NCBI GenBank assembly: GCA_009177225.1
Contig: WFLZ01000063.1
Span: forward strand, 4,363 to 10,662
DNA from: Clostridia bacterium
GTDB taxonomy: Bacteria; Bacillota; Clostridia; Oscillospirales; Ruminococcaceae
Reading direction: 5' to 3'
Length of the DNA: 6,300 bases
Part shown: one piece after another, positions 5,753-6,300 of the stretch
How positions within the stretch are numbered: position 1 is the stretch's first letter
Layout of the letters: the number at the start of each line of letters is the position of its first letter
Program-made: the position numbers and the translations under genes
The notes under the pieces: generated by a model
Databases searched by the model: none
Told to the model about the DNA's origin: nothing
Seen by the model: only the letters and a program-made list of their open reading frames with translations

Positions 5753-6300
5753 AAAATATTATTTTAACTGCACCGCTTGTCATCGGTTTTATTATTGACT
5801 GTCTGCTTGGTGACCCTTATAAACTTCCGCACCCGATACGTGTGATAGGGAATTTAATATCACATCTTGAAAAAATTATCAGAAAAGTCATGCCCGATAA
5901 ACTGCGTACTGGTGGAATAATTCTTGCGTTAACAGTTATAGGAGTTTCGGTGTGTGTACCGCTTGCGATTCTGATTGCCTGCTATACGCTAAATAAATGG
6001 TGCGGAATTATTGTGGAAGGAATAATGTGCTACTATATGATTGCCCCGAAATGTCTTAAAAAAGAGAGCATGAAAGTTTACCGTGCCATAAAGGACGGCG
6101 ACACGGAAAAGGCACGTTACACTGTTTCGATGATAGTCGGACGTGACACTGATGTGCTTGACGAAAAAGGCATTATAAAGGCGACAGTTGAAACGGTTGC
6201 GGAAAATACTTCCGACGGCGTGACAGCTCCGATAATGTATATGTCACTGTTCGGAGCGGTCGGGGGATTTTTCTATAAATCAGTGAATACTATGGATTCA
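5749..6300 (+). CDS. cbiB: Adenosylcobinamide-phosphate synthase CbiB (3' partial)
   Basis: The frame is open from the ATG at 5749 to the window edge, 184 residues of a protein usually a little over 300. CbiB is an integral membrane enzyme that attaches aminopropanol phosphate (or aminopropanol) to cobyric acid, producing cobinamide phosphate. The N-terminal hydrophobic segment is followed by the family signature DCLLGDPYKLPHPIRVIG (17-34). A second hydrophobic region spans about 59-85. Next come SMIVGRDTDVL, beginning near residue 128, and the highly conserved VETVAENTSDGVTAPIMY, then GGFFYKSVNTMDS at the edge. Nothing in the visible part looks broken. Partners in the same step (CobD for aminopropanol phosphate, CbiP for cobyric acid) are not in the window and may lie downstream or elsewhere. 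Confidence 0.95.
   Translation, partial: MKNIILTAPLVIGFIIDCLLGDPYKLPHPIRVIGNLISHLEKIIRKVMPDKLRTGGIILALTVIGVSVCVPLAILIACYTLNKWCGIIVEGIMCYYMIAPKCLKKESMKVYRAIKDGDTEKARYTVSMIVGRDTDVLDEKGIIKATVETVAENTSDGVTAPIMYMSLFGAVGGFFYKSVNTMDS

Overview
The window is one continuous stretch of a cobalamin (vitamin B12) biosynthesis operon, all on the + strand. It lies inside the operon and is cut by both window edges. Base composition is AT-rich (roughly 40% GC by eye). GGAGG-type ribosome binding sites, tight gene packing and cysteine-rich proteins suggest a strictly anaerobic, gut-type Firmicute of the Clostridia, perhaps a Ruminococcus relative. This organism guess is an inference from style and gene content; no taxonomic marker is present.

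Layout, left to right: a CbiE-CbiT fusion (5' end missing, 2-1153), cbiA (1141-2478), cobT (2475-3524), cobU (3521-4042), cobS (4033-4809), a short CobU-family paralog (4806-5198), a cobC-like phosphatase (5195-5752) and cbiB (5749 to beyond the right edge). Every junction is an overlap of 4, 10 or 13 bases, so no intergenic base exists. No internal promoter, riboswitch or terminator is visible; any B12 riboswitch would lie upstream of the window.

Together the genes cover late corrin-ring methylation and decarboxylation (CbiET), a,c-diamide formation (CbiA), aminopropanol attachment (CbiB), and the whole nucleotide-loop assembly. In that last stage CobU activates cobinamide to GDP-cobinamide, CobT makes alpha-ribazole phosphate, CobS joins the two, and CobC removes the phosphate. 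Cobyric acid synthase (cbiP), adenosyltransferase and cobD are not in the window.

The most unusual point is the presence of two CobU-family proteins with complementary motif loss. The 173-residue CobU keeps the P-loop and the HRxxR histidine region but has lost the NEVGxGIVP motif. The 130-residue paralog keeps a P-loop and a near-perfect NEIGCGIVP...R motif but lacks the HRxxR segment. They may divide the kinase and guanylyltransferase work or act as a hetero-oligomer.
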